Of a stretch of DNA of 64,000 nt, positions 41,474 to 49,414 are shown piece by piece (within the stretch, counting starts at the first letter, position 1; every line of letters begins with the position of its first letter). Both the position numbers and the translations under genes were made by a program. The notes below the pieces were generated by a model. That model had not been told where the DNA came from. It made no database searches and saw nothing but the letters and a program-made list of their open reading frames with translations. The stretch comes from CAMLQK01 sp035690865. Lineage in GTDB: Bacteria; Patescibacteriota; Saccharimonadia; Saccharimonadales; UBA4665. The stretch lies in the NCBI GenBank assembly GCA_035690865.1, contig DASSKE010000004.1, positions 124,001-188,000 of the forward strand, given 5' to 3'.

Positions 41474-42220
41474 ATGCACCACGGTAAAACAATTGGAATT
41501 CTAGGTATGGGGAGCTTCGGGCGCTTTTTGGCTGAGCTATTGGTTCACCACAGTAGGAGCGATATACTGGTGTTCGATCCGCGCTCGACACACTCGGTGG
41601 GTGGTGTCAGTTACGCCGCCAACCTCAATGACTTAGTGACCAAGGCTGATATCTTGGTGCTGAGTGTGCCTCTTGCAAGTTATGACGAAGTACTTCCGCA
41701 TATTCAGAGATACGTTCGACCCCAGACGCTCATAATTGACATCTGTTCTGTAAAGCTTAAGGCCGAAGAGCGTCTTCGCATGCACCTGCCGGCACATAAT
41801 AATATTCTTTGTACCCATCCGCTCTTTGGGCCGCAATCTGCAGCGCATAACGATGCCCGAGGACATACGCTTATTGTTACGGATAGTCAGGGGGATCTAG
41901 CACAAGAAACCGAAGATTTCTGCAGTCAGCAACTTGGTCTCCAGCTCGTACACATGTCGGCCGACGAACATGATAAAGTCATGGCTCAAGTCCATGCGCT
42001 GACCTTTTTTGTTGCGCACGGTTTGCGTGAAATGAATTTGCCCACCCCACCCTTTATGACGCCATCATACAAAGAACTGATTGATCTTATTGAGCTTGAT
42101 AAGAAGCATAGCCCCGAACTTTATGACACCATTCAAAATGGTAACCCACATGCCAAGCAGATGCGCCAAACGCTCATGGATACGTTTCAGCGACTCAACC
42201 AAGCCGATACTGCTCGCTGA
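41474..42220 (+). CDS. tyrA: Prephenate dehydrogenase-like protein
   Basis: 248 residues. NAD-binding Rossmann motif GILGMGSFGRFLAELL (about 8-23), the family motif THPLFGPQSA (about 114-123) and a late His in QVHALTFFVAHGL (about 175-187) match prephenate/arogenate dehydrogenases, which make the precursor of tyrosine. No other aromatic-pathway gene is in the window, so it may act alone on scavenged intermediates or on another substrate. ATG 41474 follows AAGGAGA by five bases. The gene is preceded by a tandem-Tyr leader peptide and a terminator, strongly suggesting control by charged tRNA-Tyr. It ends with TGA. Confidence 0.82.
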   Translation: MHHGKTIGILGMGSFGRFLAELLVHHSRSDILVFDPRSTHSVGGVSYAANLNDLVTKADILVLSVPLASYDEVLPHIQRYVRPQTLIIDICSVKLKAEERLRMHLPAHNNILCTHPLFGPQSAAHNDARGHTLIVTDSQGDLAQETEDFCSQQLGLQLVHMSADEHDKVMAQVHALTFFVAHGLREMNLPTPPFMTPSYKELIDLIELDKKHSPELYDTIQNGNPHAKQMRQTLMDTFQRLNQADTAR

Positions 42221-42260
42221 TAGCACGACAAAGCTGGTTGATACACTATGCGTTTTATTG

Positions 42261-42266
42261 TATAAT
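42261..42266 (+). promoter_or_regulatory. -10 box of the TraB-like gene
   Basis: A perfect TATAAT nine bases before ATG 42276. The predicted transcript starts within about three bases of the ATG. Confidence 0.6.
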
Positions 42267-42275
42267 ATAGCGATT

Positions 42276-42989
42276 ATGAGCGCTGAGATGCCGCAGATTC
42301 TTACTTATCGTCACCCTAAAGTCGGCAATAGAGTTGACCTTGTTGGCGTGGTGCATGTGCAAAGTCCGCAATTCTTTAGGAATGTCGGCGCTTTTTTGGC
42401 GGCGCGAGTAGCCGAAGGCGCCGTAGTGCACTACGAGGGCGTGCGCCAGAATACTCCAGAAGAAATTGCTCAGGCTCCGCGCGCTGACCGTTATAAGATG
42501 CGCTTGCTTGCGCCTTTCTCGGATTACGCCGAGGGGCAAGTTGCCAGGAGCAGTGACCCGCAAAGGGTTTTGCAGGAAGATAGCTGGCTGCCCGCTGGTG
42601 CTGAGAACCATGATGTTTCGCAGCTTGATATTGCCGAACGTATTCCTTTTAAAAGGGCGTTGATTATTTCGGCACTGGTACAGGCAGTTCCTTTGGTAAC
42701 AAAAGAGAAGCAGCTTAACGAAAGCCTTGAGGCTGCCGTTCAAGCTCAACCAGCAGCTTCGGACGAGGCACAGCCGCCGAGCGGTTTTCAGTCGCCTTTA
42801 CTCCAGGAATTAAACGAAGTTTTTATTGACTACCGCAATGAAGTGGCACTTGATGCTTTTGACACCCTCCAAGCGCAGCGCCCTGGCACGGATGCATGCC
42901 TGGTGTGGGGCGATGACCACTTGCCTGGCCTTGCAAGCGGCCTGAGAAGCCGTGGCTACCAGCCCTTTGCGCATCCCATGCAGCACTAG
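42276..42989 (+). CDS. TraB/PrgY-like protein
   Basis: 237 residues. The N-terminal strand RVDLVGVVHVQSPQFFRNVG (about 19-38) with the paired VAEGAVVHYEGV (about 46-57) and the late VWGDDHLPGLASGLRSRGY (about 215-233) fit the two conserved His motifs of the TraB/GumN/EreA-like fold (GxH near both ends and an early Glu). Members include pheromone-inhibiting TraB and tiki-type peptidases. No membrane segment is present here. The frame opens far upstream inside tyrA, but ATG 42276 is the clear start. It overlaps the convergent ABC permease gene by four bases. Confidence 0.72.
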   Translation: MSAEMPQILTYRHPKVGNRVDLVGVVHVQSPQFFRNVGAFLAARVAEGAVVHYEGVRQNTPEEIAQAPRADRYKMRLLAPFSDYAEGQVARSSDPQRVLQEDSWLPAGAENHDVSQLDIAERIPFKRALIISALVQAVPLVTKEKQLNESLEAAVQAQPAASDEAQPPSGFQSPLLQELNEVFIDYRNEVALDAFDTLQAQRPGTDACLVWGDDHLPGLASGLRSRGYQPFAHPMQH

Positions 42990-43795
42990 TTAGACGTTTT
43001 GCGGCGGAACAACCACGAGGCCAGCGGCATAGCGACGACCAAGATCGCCACGCACCATATGGCTGACATCCAACCGTGGTCGCCTATTGGACGGCCGAGC
43101 ATCAGTGAGCGAACGGCTTCGATAACATGCGTAATTGGTTGATTCTCGGCAAAAGCGCGCAAAAAGCGATTCATTCCCTCTGTTGGCACAAAAGCACTAC
43201 TAGCAAAGGTGAGCGGAAAAACAATGACAAAACTAAGCCATTGCACGGCCTCAACACTTTTGGCAATAACGCCCACAATAGCAGCCAGCCACGAAAAAGC
43301 TAAGGTAAATAAAAAGATGATGCCGGCAATCAGCAGCCAGTCGGTTACGCTTGCGCTGCTCCTAAAGCCGATGGCCAAGCCAGTTACCAGCATCACAGCA
43401 GTAGAAAATGTATTGCGGAACAAATCGGACACAACATGGCCGTTCAGTACGGCTATGTTCGACATTGGCAACGATCGGAACCGGTCCACAATTCCCTTTT
43501 GCAAATCACTGCAAACCGCTACAGCTGTTGTGGTCGAGCCAAACGCCACGGTCTGCACAATAATACCGGCCATTAAAAAGTCGAGATAGCTGACGCCTTT
43601 AGGCAAGGCCATGCTAATTGCGCCACCAAATACCGAAGCAAACAGTACCAGGAACATAATCGGCTGAAAGAAGGTGCCGAGCAGCTGATCGGTATTGCGG
43701 ATAATGTGTCGGCTGCTACGCTTAATCATTATCAGCGAGTCGGTTAGCGCCATTAAGGCCTTTGGCTTGGTTTCAAATTCGAGCTCGGCGGCCAT
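42986..43795 (-). CDS. ABC-2-type transporter permease
   Basis: 269 residues with six membrane helices (about 40-60, 75-95, 120-145, 150-170, 180-200 and 240-262) and an N-terminal cytoplasmic segment. The signature of the DrrB/ABC-2 family lies around DLQKGIVDRFRSLPMS (about 98-113), which forms the coupling region. It partners the ATPase encoded immediately upstream; the genes overlap by one base (TAATG). DrrAB-type exporters move hydrophobic drugs or lipids outwards. Substrate unknown. Confidence 0.93.
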   Translation of the reverse strand: MAAELEFETKPKALMALTDSLIMIKRSSRHIIRNTDQLLGTFFQPIMFLVLFASVFGGAISMALPKGVSYLDFLMAGIIVQTVAFGSTTTAVAVCSDLQKGIVDRFRSLPMSNIAVLNGHVVSDLFRNTFSTAVMLVTGLAIGFRSSASVTDWLLIAGIIFLFTLAFSWLAAIVGVIAKSVEAVQWLSFVIVFPLTFASSAFVPTEGMNRFLRAFAENQPITHVIEAVRSLMLGRPIGDHGWMSAIWCVAILVVAMPLASWLFRRKTSN

Positions 43796-44784
43796 TATTT
43801 GTTCTCCTTTGCACTGTTTTGAACTTCTTCGCCATTTGCCTCGGTCTGCTTTTGCTTGCCTGTTAACGAAAGGAATACATCGTCGAGCGTTGGTTTATGA
43901 ATTTCCATAGACGAAACAGGAATATGAGCATCCGAAAGCTGCTCCAGCGCCCGTTTTACGTCGGTGTTAGTGTCTTTAATAAGCACGGTAACCGTGTTTT
44001 CTTTGTCGTTAGTGTCGATGACGGCCTTGCCAAGCGCGTCGTGCGCTTGCTGCAGGAGTGCGCCATTCTTAAAGGTAAGTTCCAGGCGGTCGTTGCCCAC
44101 TTTTGACTTAAGCTCTGCCGCGGTGCCGTTGGCAATCACTTTACCGCCATCAATAACCACAATCTTGTCGGCGAGCTGGTCGGCTTCTTCAAGATATTGC
44201 GTGGTAAGCAGAATGGTTGTCCCCTGCTCCATGAGGCGTTTAATAATATCCCACATTGCCAGGCGCGAACGAGGGTCGAGGCCGGTGGTTGGTTCGTCCA
44301 AAAAGATAACTGGCGGTGTGGCAATGAGGCTCACAGCCAGGTCGAGTCGCCGACGCATGCCGCCAGAGTATGTTTTGGCTGGCCGGTCGGCTGCCTTTAC
44401 CAGATCAAACTCTTCGAGCAGTTCTTCGGCTCGGCGCTTGGCACTCGCCGGTGTAAGGCGGTACAAGCGGCCCATCATAATCAGATTTTCGCGGCCGGTC
44501 AAAAGCTCATCAACAGCGGCAGATTGCCCGGTGAGGCCAATAACACTACGCACTTTTTCGGCCTGTTTTACAACGTCGTGCCCCTCAATGGTTGCTGTTC
44601 CGCCGTCAAAGCCAAGTAACGTGCTTAAAATGCGCACCGTTGTGGTTTTGCCAGCGCCATTTGGCCCCAGCAGAGCAAGCATTGTGCCACGCTCAACTTT
44701 TAAATCAATTCCTTTAAGAACCTGGTTGGCTCCGTAGGCTTTGGTTAGCCCTGTTGCTTCAATAACGTATTTGTTCTGAGCCAC
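43795..44784 (-). CDS. ABC transporter ATPase, DrrA-type
   Basis: 329 residues. Walker A LLGPNGAGKTTTVR (38-51), Q-loop GLTGQSAAVDELLTG, signature TYSGGMRRRLDLAVSL, Walker B PVIFLDEPTTGLD, and the switch His in ILLTTQYLEE. A 100-residue C-terminal extension carries the DrrA-type regulatory segment, ending PTLDDVFLSLTGK. GTG 44784 has AAGGGAG seven bases upstream, and the extended -10 TGCTATACT lies at 44811-44819. With the permease it forms an exporter heterotetramer in the membrane. Confidence 0.95.
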   Translation of the reverse strand: MAQNKYVIEATGLTKAYGANQVLKGIDLKVERGTMLALLGPNGAGKTTTVRILSTLLGFDGGTATIEGHDVVKQAEKVRSVIGLTGQSAAVDELLTGRENLIMMGRLYRLTPASAKRRAEELLEEFDLVKAADRPAKTYSGGMRRRLDLAVSLIATPPVIFLDEPTTGLDPRSRLAMWDIIKRLMEQGTTILLTTQYLEEADQLADKIVVIDGGKVIANGTAAELKSKVGNDRLELTFKNGALLQQAHDALGKAVIDTNDKENTVTVLIKDTNTDVKRALEQLSDAHIPVSSMEIHKPTLDDVFLSLTGKQKQTEANGEEVQNSAKENK

Positions 44785-44810
44785 TCTACCGCTCCCTTAT
44801 CTAGAATATT

Positions 44811-44819
44811 AGTATAGCA
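44811..44819 (-). promoter_or_regulatory. Extended -10 promoter TGCTATACT of the ABC exporter
   Basis: Same nine-mer as three other leadered genes in this window. Start expected near 44804, leader about 20 bases with AAGGGAG. Confidence 0.65.
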
Positions 44820-44836
44820 CCGAGGCTAATTACTGG

Positions 44837-45490
44837 CTATCGTCGGCCAGGATTATTTAGGCGAAGCAAGAAGTCCACCACTTTCGGGTTGCGCGGGCCA
44901 TATCGCTCAGTTAATTCCTGTAGGTCTTTTTCGTTTGCGTGACCGGGGTTAAGGCTCACGAACTCCGCCCAGGCTGGGTCCATCCATTTGGCAACGTGCC
45001 AAATTTGCCTGGCTCGTGCATCATTGCGGGGAACGGCCTTTGGCTGCCCGTCAAAAAGTGCCACGCCCATAACGCTAAGCAAGCCATCGGTCAGCTCTCG
45101 TCCTTCGTCGCCACCCATTTCAGTAAAACCGCGCCGGTATCGCAGAATGCGAGGTTTGGCCTGTTGGGAGTGTTGATGCAGCATAACACGCAAGTCAACG
45201 AGTCCGCTCCTTACAATAGCGTCAGCTTTGGCACCAGTGACATTCCGCGTAGCGAGATTCTCCCGTAAGAGCAGGGTTTCTTCCGCGATGCGGTTTTTAA
45301 CGCCGCCCACTGCCTCGGCATTGCCCATAAAGTCGGCTACCATAATCCCTGGGTCAGTTTGAGTATCAACATATCTGTCACGCAGCTGCACAGGAGAGTC
45401 GGCGGTAATCTCTAGTAGTCGGTTTAGTTGTAGTAAGTCTTGGATGCCCTCGTCTTCGGGGATTGGGGGAAGATTTTCGGTAGTAGTCAT
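44837..45490 (-). CDS. Unknown protein, 217 residues
   Basis: Not recognised. Helical, soluble, acidic N-terminus (MTTTENLPPIPEDEG) and a more basic C-terminal third ending in RYGPRNPKVVDFLLRLNN. It has no membrane helix, cysteine or clear active-site pattern. Starts 13 bases after the 437-residue gene, so the pair is probably one unit driven by the leaderless promoter near 46830. The large share of such family-less proteins between 38 and 48 kb is typical of CPR genomes. Confidence 0.6.
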   Translation of the reverse strand: MTTTENLPPIPEDEGIQDLLQLNRLLEITADSPVQLRDRYVDTQTDPGIMVADFMGNAEAVGGVKNRIAEETLLLRENLATRNVTGAKADAIVRSGLVDLRVMLHQHSQQAKPRILRYRRGFTEMGGDEGRELTDGLLSVMGVALFDGQPKAVPRNDARARQIWHVAKWMDPAWAEFVSLNPGHANEKDLQELTERYGPRNPKVVDFLLRLNNPGRR

Positions 45491-45503
45491 AATATTTTCC
45501 TTG

Positions 45504-46817
45504 TTAGTTCGGTTTAACAGCGCCCTCGGGGTCTTTGGGAGTACCTACAAACCACTTGGTGCGGCTGAGGTATTGCGTTCCGCCCGTTACCTGCGTAACG
45601 TGGTGTGACTTGCCTCCAGATTTGTTGCCGCCAATCATTCGTTCGCGATAGGTGTCCCAGTACGTGCCGTCACCTAAATGGCGGCGGGCCAGGTCGTGAC
45701 CTCTTTCGAGCATGTCCTTAAGTGTTTCGGAGCTGCCAGTGGCCTCAAGCATCCGAGCGAGTACCAGTTTGCCGCGGTTAGAAGTGAGCACGTCAAGCAT
45801 GCTGATGCATTCCTGATCGGTCATACCGTATGAGCTTTTACGACGTACCCTATCGATAACCGCCGTAACCTCCAGCATCTCTTGCGGCGAGGATTGTTGT
45901 GTCTGATCCTCAAAGCCGCGTCGCGGCGGTGCTAGCACCTGGGCATTTGTGGGCATAGGAGCGCTCGGGTCTGCCTGTAGCTGGACAGACACAGATTTAG
46001 CCTTGAATCCGAACTGGCCGGGCATTGTTCGTCGCTTAGTGATTCCCAGTTGCGAAGTAACAGTTTCAAATAAGATGTCGAGTCGTTTTTCCAGATTCCT
46101 GCAGGAGTTTGTGCTGTCGTTGTAAATCAGATCTTCTTTTTTTACAAACAGTGCCCGTTCGGCTAATGGCATAGAACGCCATAGCTCGCGCGCCAGCGTT
46201 TCTACGAACAGGGTGTATTCTTCGCCGGGATTAATATGCATCATGGCGCGCGCCAGCAGGATCTCGTCCCAGTGCTCCAGGCCTAAGCGGTAGGAATGCT
46301 CGTGATCTACGGTTATAAGGGCATGGTCGTACATGCCGATGTGGGTTTTTCGCGCCTCGGCTGCCTGCAGTTCTACTTTTCTTTGCTCAAGCGCGGCTTT
46401 TGCTTTGGCCTCCTCGCGGGCTTTAAAGTCGGCAACTTCTTGCTCTGTAGCCTGTCGCGCCTCTACGGTAAAGTTGCCCACACGCACCAGGCCTTTTTCG
46501 GAGCGAGCCATTATACCTGCCGGGGCACTTTCTTCCATGCGGATAACGAGATACCCAATGGCCTTTGTGGTTGCGCGTGATGCTCTGGCAAGCTCTTGGT
46601 CGGTGTGCTCACCTGGCGCAAGCTGCTCTGAAATATGTTGCAGGCTTCTTAGGGTTGTAGTAAATGTTGCTGGGCTGATGATATCAGTGGGTTCACCGGC
46701 TGGTTCACCGTCGGGAAAGGTGTACTCCAGCCGACGGATACCCAGGACGCCTGTAATAGCAATGCTACCAGCCTCTGCTGGTTGTCTGGGGGGTCCTTCT
46801 GAAGTAGTTTCACTCAT
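45504..46817 (-). CDS. Unknown protein, 437 residues
   Basis: Not recognised. An N-terminal beta-rich segment (AGSIAITGVLGIRRLEYTF) is followed by a helical core with an Ala/Glu/Lys coiled coil (about 127-157, DFKAREEAKAKAALEQRKVE). The central part includes SSYGMTDQECISMLDVLTSN and the C-terminus is Gly/Thr-rich. There are no membrane segments, signal or metal motif. ATG 46817 lies seven bases after CATACT, so it should be leaderless. It is followed by the 217-residue gene. Confidence 0.65.
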   Translation of the reverse strand: MSETTSEGPPRQPAEAGSIAITGVLGIRRLEYTFPDGEPAGEPTDIISPATFTTTLRSLQHISEQLAPGEHTDQELARASRATTKAIGYLVIRMEESAPAGIMARSEKGLVRVGNFTVEARQATEQEVADFKAREEAKAKAALEQRKVELQAAEARKTHIGMYDHALITVDHEHSYRLGLEHWDEILLARAMMHINPGEEYTLFVETLARELWRSMPLAERALFVKKEDLIYNDSTNSCRNLEKRLDILFETVTSQLGITKRRTMPGQFGFKAKSVSVQLQADPSAPMPTNAQVLAPPRRGFEDQTQQSSPQEMLEVTAVIDRVRRKSSYGMTDQECISMLDVLTSNRGKLVLARMLEATGSSETLKDMLERGHDLARRHLGDGTYWDTYRERMIGGNKSGGKSHHVTQVTGGTQYLSRTKWFVGTPKDPEGAVKPN

Positions 46818-46824
46818 GGCGCCT

Positions 46825-46833
46825 AGTATGCCA
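46825..46833 (-). promoter_or_regulatory. Leaderless promoter of the 437-residue gene
   Basis: Extended -10 TGGCATACT on the minus strand (46825-46833), seven bases before ATG 46817. No -35 was identified and none is needed with the TG extension. Confidence 0.6.
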
Positions 46834-46871
46834 TACTCTGGCCGGTATCGGAAATGTTTTATCTACAAAGC

Positions 46872-47381
46872 TTATAGAGCGGCTTCGAGGGCAGCCCACT
46901 CGGCGCTTTCGTCGTCTTCGGGAACGTTGACGCTTACCTGGTCGCCAGGCTTGGCCTTAAAGTAAGTAACGCTGGCCAAAAGTACACGGTAATCTTTGCC
47001 ATCTACGTTAACAAAGTAGTGACCATTTTCGAGCTTTAGCGTACCCATAACTTGCTTGCGTGGGATTGGGCCGATCTGTTTGTACAAAAAGGTGCCATCT
47101 TCGGTGATGGTGAGCTTGAGGATATCGCCTTGGACCAATTTTGATTTACTGGCGTAATTAGCGGGAACCGGATAGGTTTTGCTGTCGGAGCCAACCATGT
47201 TTTGGCCGTCAAAAACACCTTCGACAATCTTGCCTAAGTTATCTTCTTGGACGATAGGTGCGGTTTTGGCGTCATCCCCTACTAAACTAATAAGCAGCTC
47301 AGTGGCTGCAGCTAGGTTGGTTTCCGCCTCTTGAATCAGGGCTCGGAGCCGTTTGATTTGTTTTTCTGGGATGTCTGCCAT
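46872..47381 (-). CDS. Conserved-looking protein with helical N-terminus and beta C-terminus, 169 residues
   Basis: Not assigned to a function. A helical hairpin-like N-terminus (PEKQIKRLRALIQEAETNLAAA) leads to a beta-rich domain with VEGVFDGQNMVGSDSKTYPV, KLVQGDILKLTITEDGTFLY and GKDYRVLLASVTYFKAKPGD. The strands and the Gly/Asp turns recall small barrel domains used in nucleic-acid or protein binding. Proteins of this kind recur in CPR genomes as far as I remember. The leader upstream (47382-47498) includes an AGTGT/ACACT arm pair near 47405-47425 and a consensus DnaA box. It ends before the 437-residue gene on the same strand. Confidence 0.65.
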   Translation of the reverse strand: MADIPEKQIKRLRALIQEAETNLAAATELLISLVGDDAKTAPIVQEDNLGKIVEGVFDGQNMVGSDSKTYPVPANYASKSKLVQGDILKLTITEDGTFLYKQIGPIPRKQVMGTLKLENGHYFVNVDGKDYRVLLASVTYFKAKPGDQVSVNVPEDDESAEWAALEAAL

Positions 47382-47480
47382 CTTTATATCTCTTTAGTCT
47401 CTCAAGTAGTGTTTGTTTCTATACACTTACCTCTAAAGCTATCACGTTTAGGTTTGCAAGTCAAAGTTTGTAAGCGTATC

Positions 47481-47489
47481 TGTGGATAA
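47481..47489 (-). other. Consensus DnaA box
   Basis: TTATCCACA on the minus strand, the exact consensus DnaA site, lying between two unknown genes. It is a single box without neighbours or an AT-rich unwinding element, so it is not an origin. DnaA could control the downstream gene. Confidence 0.4.
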
Positions 47490-47498
47490 GTTTCGCAT

Positions 47499-48095
47499 TT
47501 ACTGGGGCGGAATGGTTTGTAGGCTACGAAGCTGCCCATGGACACTTACGGGGGGATTGCTGCTGAGCCCTGGCAGAGTCCCTTTATGAAATGGCAAGCC
47601 AAGCAAGGTGCTCAGTGTTTTAAGCGACGTGTTGTCCATATCGGTTATGCGTGGATACACGTACGCATCGCGCAGTGTACATTGTCTGACGCCCGGGAAC
47701 GGCTGCGGTTCATTCGCCTGGCCTGCATTTCCGTAAAAACGTGAGAATTGCGGCAGCCAGTATACAAAAGGCGGAAACTGGTGCTCTTCGGCAATGCCAA
47801 GCTTGCCGAGCTGCTGCACTTCGTATGGCAGCAGGTTGTGGATGGGCCACTGGCGCTCGGCCATCTCTGCTTGCACTGCTTCGGCTGTAGCGAGCAAATG
47901 CGTGCCGGTTTTAGGATGGCATAACGACCGGCTGCCGTCTGCAAGGCGTAGTAATAATCTGCCAGCATTCTCAATGCCAAACCGGCGTTCGTCTACCCTG
48001 CGATGCCGGAGGTCGGGCGGTATAATTGCCTCCCTGGCGGGAATTGCGAGTAGTTCATCGGCAAAAATAATCGGGGACTGCTGTTTTCGCGGCAT
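47499..48095 (-). CDS. Unknown protein, 198 residues
   Basis: Not recognised. Basic start (MPRKQQSPIIFADELLAIPA), many Pro, Arg and aromatic residues in the middle (EEHQFPPFVYWLPQFSRFYG) and a Ser/Pro-rich tail. It has no membrane segment, signal peptide or motif. AGGAGA lies 12 bases before ATG 48095, inside the U-rich tail of the rplL terminator, so some transcription may come by read-through. It could be a partial or rapidly evolving protein. Confidence 0.5.
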   Translation of the reverse strand: MPRKQQSPIIFADELLAIPAREAIIPPDLRHRRVDERRFGIENAGRLLLRLADGSRSLCHPKTGTHLLATAEAVQAEMAERQWPIHNLLPYEVQQLGKLGIAEEHQFPPFVYWLPQFSRFYGNAGQANEPQPFPGVRQCTLRDAYVYPRITDMDNTSLKTLSTLLGLPFHKGTLPGLSSNPPVSVHGQLRSLQTIPPQ

Positions 48096-48116
48096 ATTCT
48101 ATATCTTCTCCTCATA

Positions 48117-48148
48117 AAAAAGAAAACGCCCGCCGTAAGGCGGGACGC
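48117..48148 (-). terminator. Terminator of the rplJL operon
   Basis: CCCGCC-TTAC-GGCGGG on the minus strand (stem 48129-48144) followed by CGTTTTCTTTTTTT. Typical strong intrinsic terminator. Confidence 0.88.
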
Positions 48149-48192
48149 TTCTTTATATAACCAGAGTCGAAGATTGATACAAACGGTACCTA

Positions 48193-48570
48193 TTAGGCCA
48201 ATTCAACAGTAGCGCCAGCTTCTTCCAAAGCTTTCTTGGCGTTCTCGGCGTCTTCTTTCTTAGCGCCTTCGAGGACAGCTTTAGGAGCGCCGTCAACGAT
48301 AGCCTTAGCTTCACCAAGACCAAGACCAGTAAGGTCTTTAACAGCCTTGATAACAGCTACCTTCTGAGCACCTGCGTCTTTAAGGACTACGTCGTACTCG
48401 CTCTTTTCGTCTTCAGCAGCAGCGCCATCGCCTGCAGCAGGACCAGCAACAGCAACAGCTGCAGCAGCTGGCTCGATGCCGTATTCATCCTTAAGGATGT
48501 TCTTAAGTTCGTTTACTTCCAAAACAGTAAGCTTAGTAAGCTCTTCTGCGAATTTCTTCAAATCAGCCAT
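48193..48570 (-). CDS. rplL: 50S ribosomal protein L7/L12
   Basis: 125 residues. Canonical design: N-terminal helical dimerisation segment (KKFAEELTKLTVLEVNELKN), an Ala/Gly-rich hinge (PAAAAVAVAGPAAGDGAAAE, about 33-52) and the C-terminal factor-binding domain with EYDVVLKDAGAQKVAVIKAV, GLGLGEAKAIVDGAPKAVLE and a final ALEEAGATVELA. Multiple copies on L10 form the stalk that recruits elongation factors. Starts 27 bases after rplJ with AAGGA nine bases before ATG. Confidence 0.98.
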   Translation of the reverse strand: MADLKKFAEELTKLTVLEVNELKNILKDEYGIEPAAAAVAVAGPAAGDGAAAEDEKSEYDVVLKDAGAQKVAVIKAVKDLTGLGLGEAKAIVDGAPKAVLEGAKKEDAENAKKALEEAGATVELA

Positions 48571-48597
48571 GATAGTGATCCTTCTTGTCTATTAAAA

Positions 48598-49119
48598 TTA
48601 GCTTGCTTTTGCCTTAACACCATCCAAGAGCGCGTGCAGGTTGCCCGAAAGCGCGTTGGTAACGTCGTTGACTGGTGATTGAAGCGTTGCAATAACTTGA
48701 GCAATAAGCTGCTCTTTGCTTGGCAGGGTTGCCAGAGCTTTGACTTCGTCAGCGCTCAGGACAGTGCCGTCTGCCGAAATACCGCCCACAAACACGATGG
48801 TTGGGTTGGTTTTGGCGAAGTTGGCCAGAGCTTGTGCCGGAGCAACTTCATCTTCGCTGTTAAAGGCGTATAGAAGCTGGCCGTTTAGGGCGCTGGTGTC
48901 AACATCTTTCAGGTTGTCATTTTGCTTGATTGCTTGAATAACCAAGCGGTTTTTGATGACGCGCACAGTTGTGCCCTGTTCGCGAGCCTGGTTGCGCAAT
49001 TGCTGAATAGCTTTTACGCCGGTGCCAGGGTATGCAGCAAACACGGTCATCTTTGAGCTTTTGACAAGCTCGGCGGTTTCAGAGACAACCTGATTTTTCT
49101 GGTCTTTTGTTAAAGCCAT
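48598..49119 (-). CDS. rplJ: 50S ribosomal protein L10
   Basis: 173 residues, normal length. N-terminal ribosome-binding domain opens MALTKDQKNQVVSETAELVK, with AAYPGTGVKAIQQLRNQARE and VRVIKNRLVIQAIKQ. The C-terminal helix, which carries L7/L12 dimers, ends LSGNLHALLDGVKAKAS. L10 with L7/L12 forms the stalk and also represses its own operon by binding the leader. ATG 49119 follows AAGGGA by eight bases. The leader is about 220 bases with an L10-leader-like element and an internal terminator. Confidence 0.97.
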   Translation of the reverse strand: MALTKDQKNQVVSETAELVKSSKMTVFAAYPGTGVKAIQQLRNQAREQGTTVRVIKNRLVIQAIKQNDNLKDVDTSALNGQLLYAFNSEDEVAPAQALANFAKTNPTIVFVGGISADGTVLSADEVKALATLPSKEQLIAQVIATLQSPVNDVTNALSGNLHALLDGVKAKAS

Positions 49120-49220
49120 GAAAATTGTCCCTTCTTTTATGTTGAATATTGAGGATATCTACCGGAGCAGATATCCGCCTAAAATCTTCGACCTGGTTGT
49201 TAACGAACGATAAAAACCAA

Positions 49221-49255
49221 TAAAAAAGTCTTTGGTTCTCGCATTACCAAAGACT
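49221..49255 (-). terminator. Attenuator terminator in the rplJ leader
   Basis: Minus-strand stem AGTCTTTGGT/ACCAAAGACT (49255-49246 with 49236-49227), ten perfect pairs, nine-base loop, then TTTTTT. It stands about 100 bases before rplJ, so it can stop transcription before the coding region. Confidence 0.8.
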
Positions 49256-49282
49256 CGGACAGAAAACAAATGTTTGTTTGAT

Positions 49283-49334
49283 GTGCCTCGGTAGCATTCT
49301 TAAATCCTTTATGGGGATCGCTACTGTCTTCGGT
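49283..49334 (-). promoter_or_regulatory. L10-leader-like regulatory RNA of rplJL
   Basis: On the minus strand, ACCGAAGACAGTAGCGA (from 49334) and GCTACCGAGGCAC (49295-49283) match the two sides of the conserved L10-binding leader (5' ACCGAAGACAG..., 3' ...CUGCCGAGGU in other bacteria). ACCGAAGAC (49334-49326) can also pair with GUCUUUGGU (49254-49246), the 5' arm of the downstream terminator, nine pairs with one G-U. Free leader would then block the terminator, and L10 binding would restore it. Confidence 0.7.
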
Positions 49335-49348
49335 AATGATCAATAGCC

Positions 49349-49377
49349 ATTATACAGATAAGTGATGTATATTGCAA
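49349..49377 (-). promoter_or_regulatory. rplJL promoter
   Basis: -35 TTGCAA (49377-49372), 17-base spacer, perfect -10 TATAAT (49354-49349). Start near 49342. Confidence 0.75.
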
Positions 49378-49414
49378 TACTTTTTAGTGCATATTGGACA
49401 GATGCGCCCGTAGT

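Noticed and set aside
47461..47500. Replication origin at the DnaA box
   Set aside because: Only one box, no dnaA/dnaN, no AT-rich stretch.
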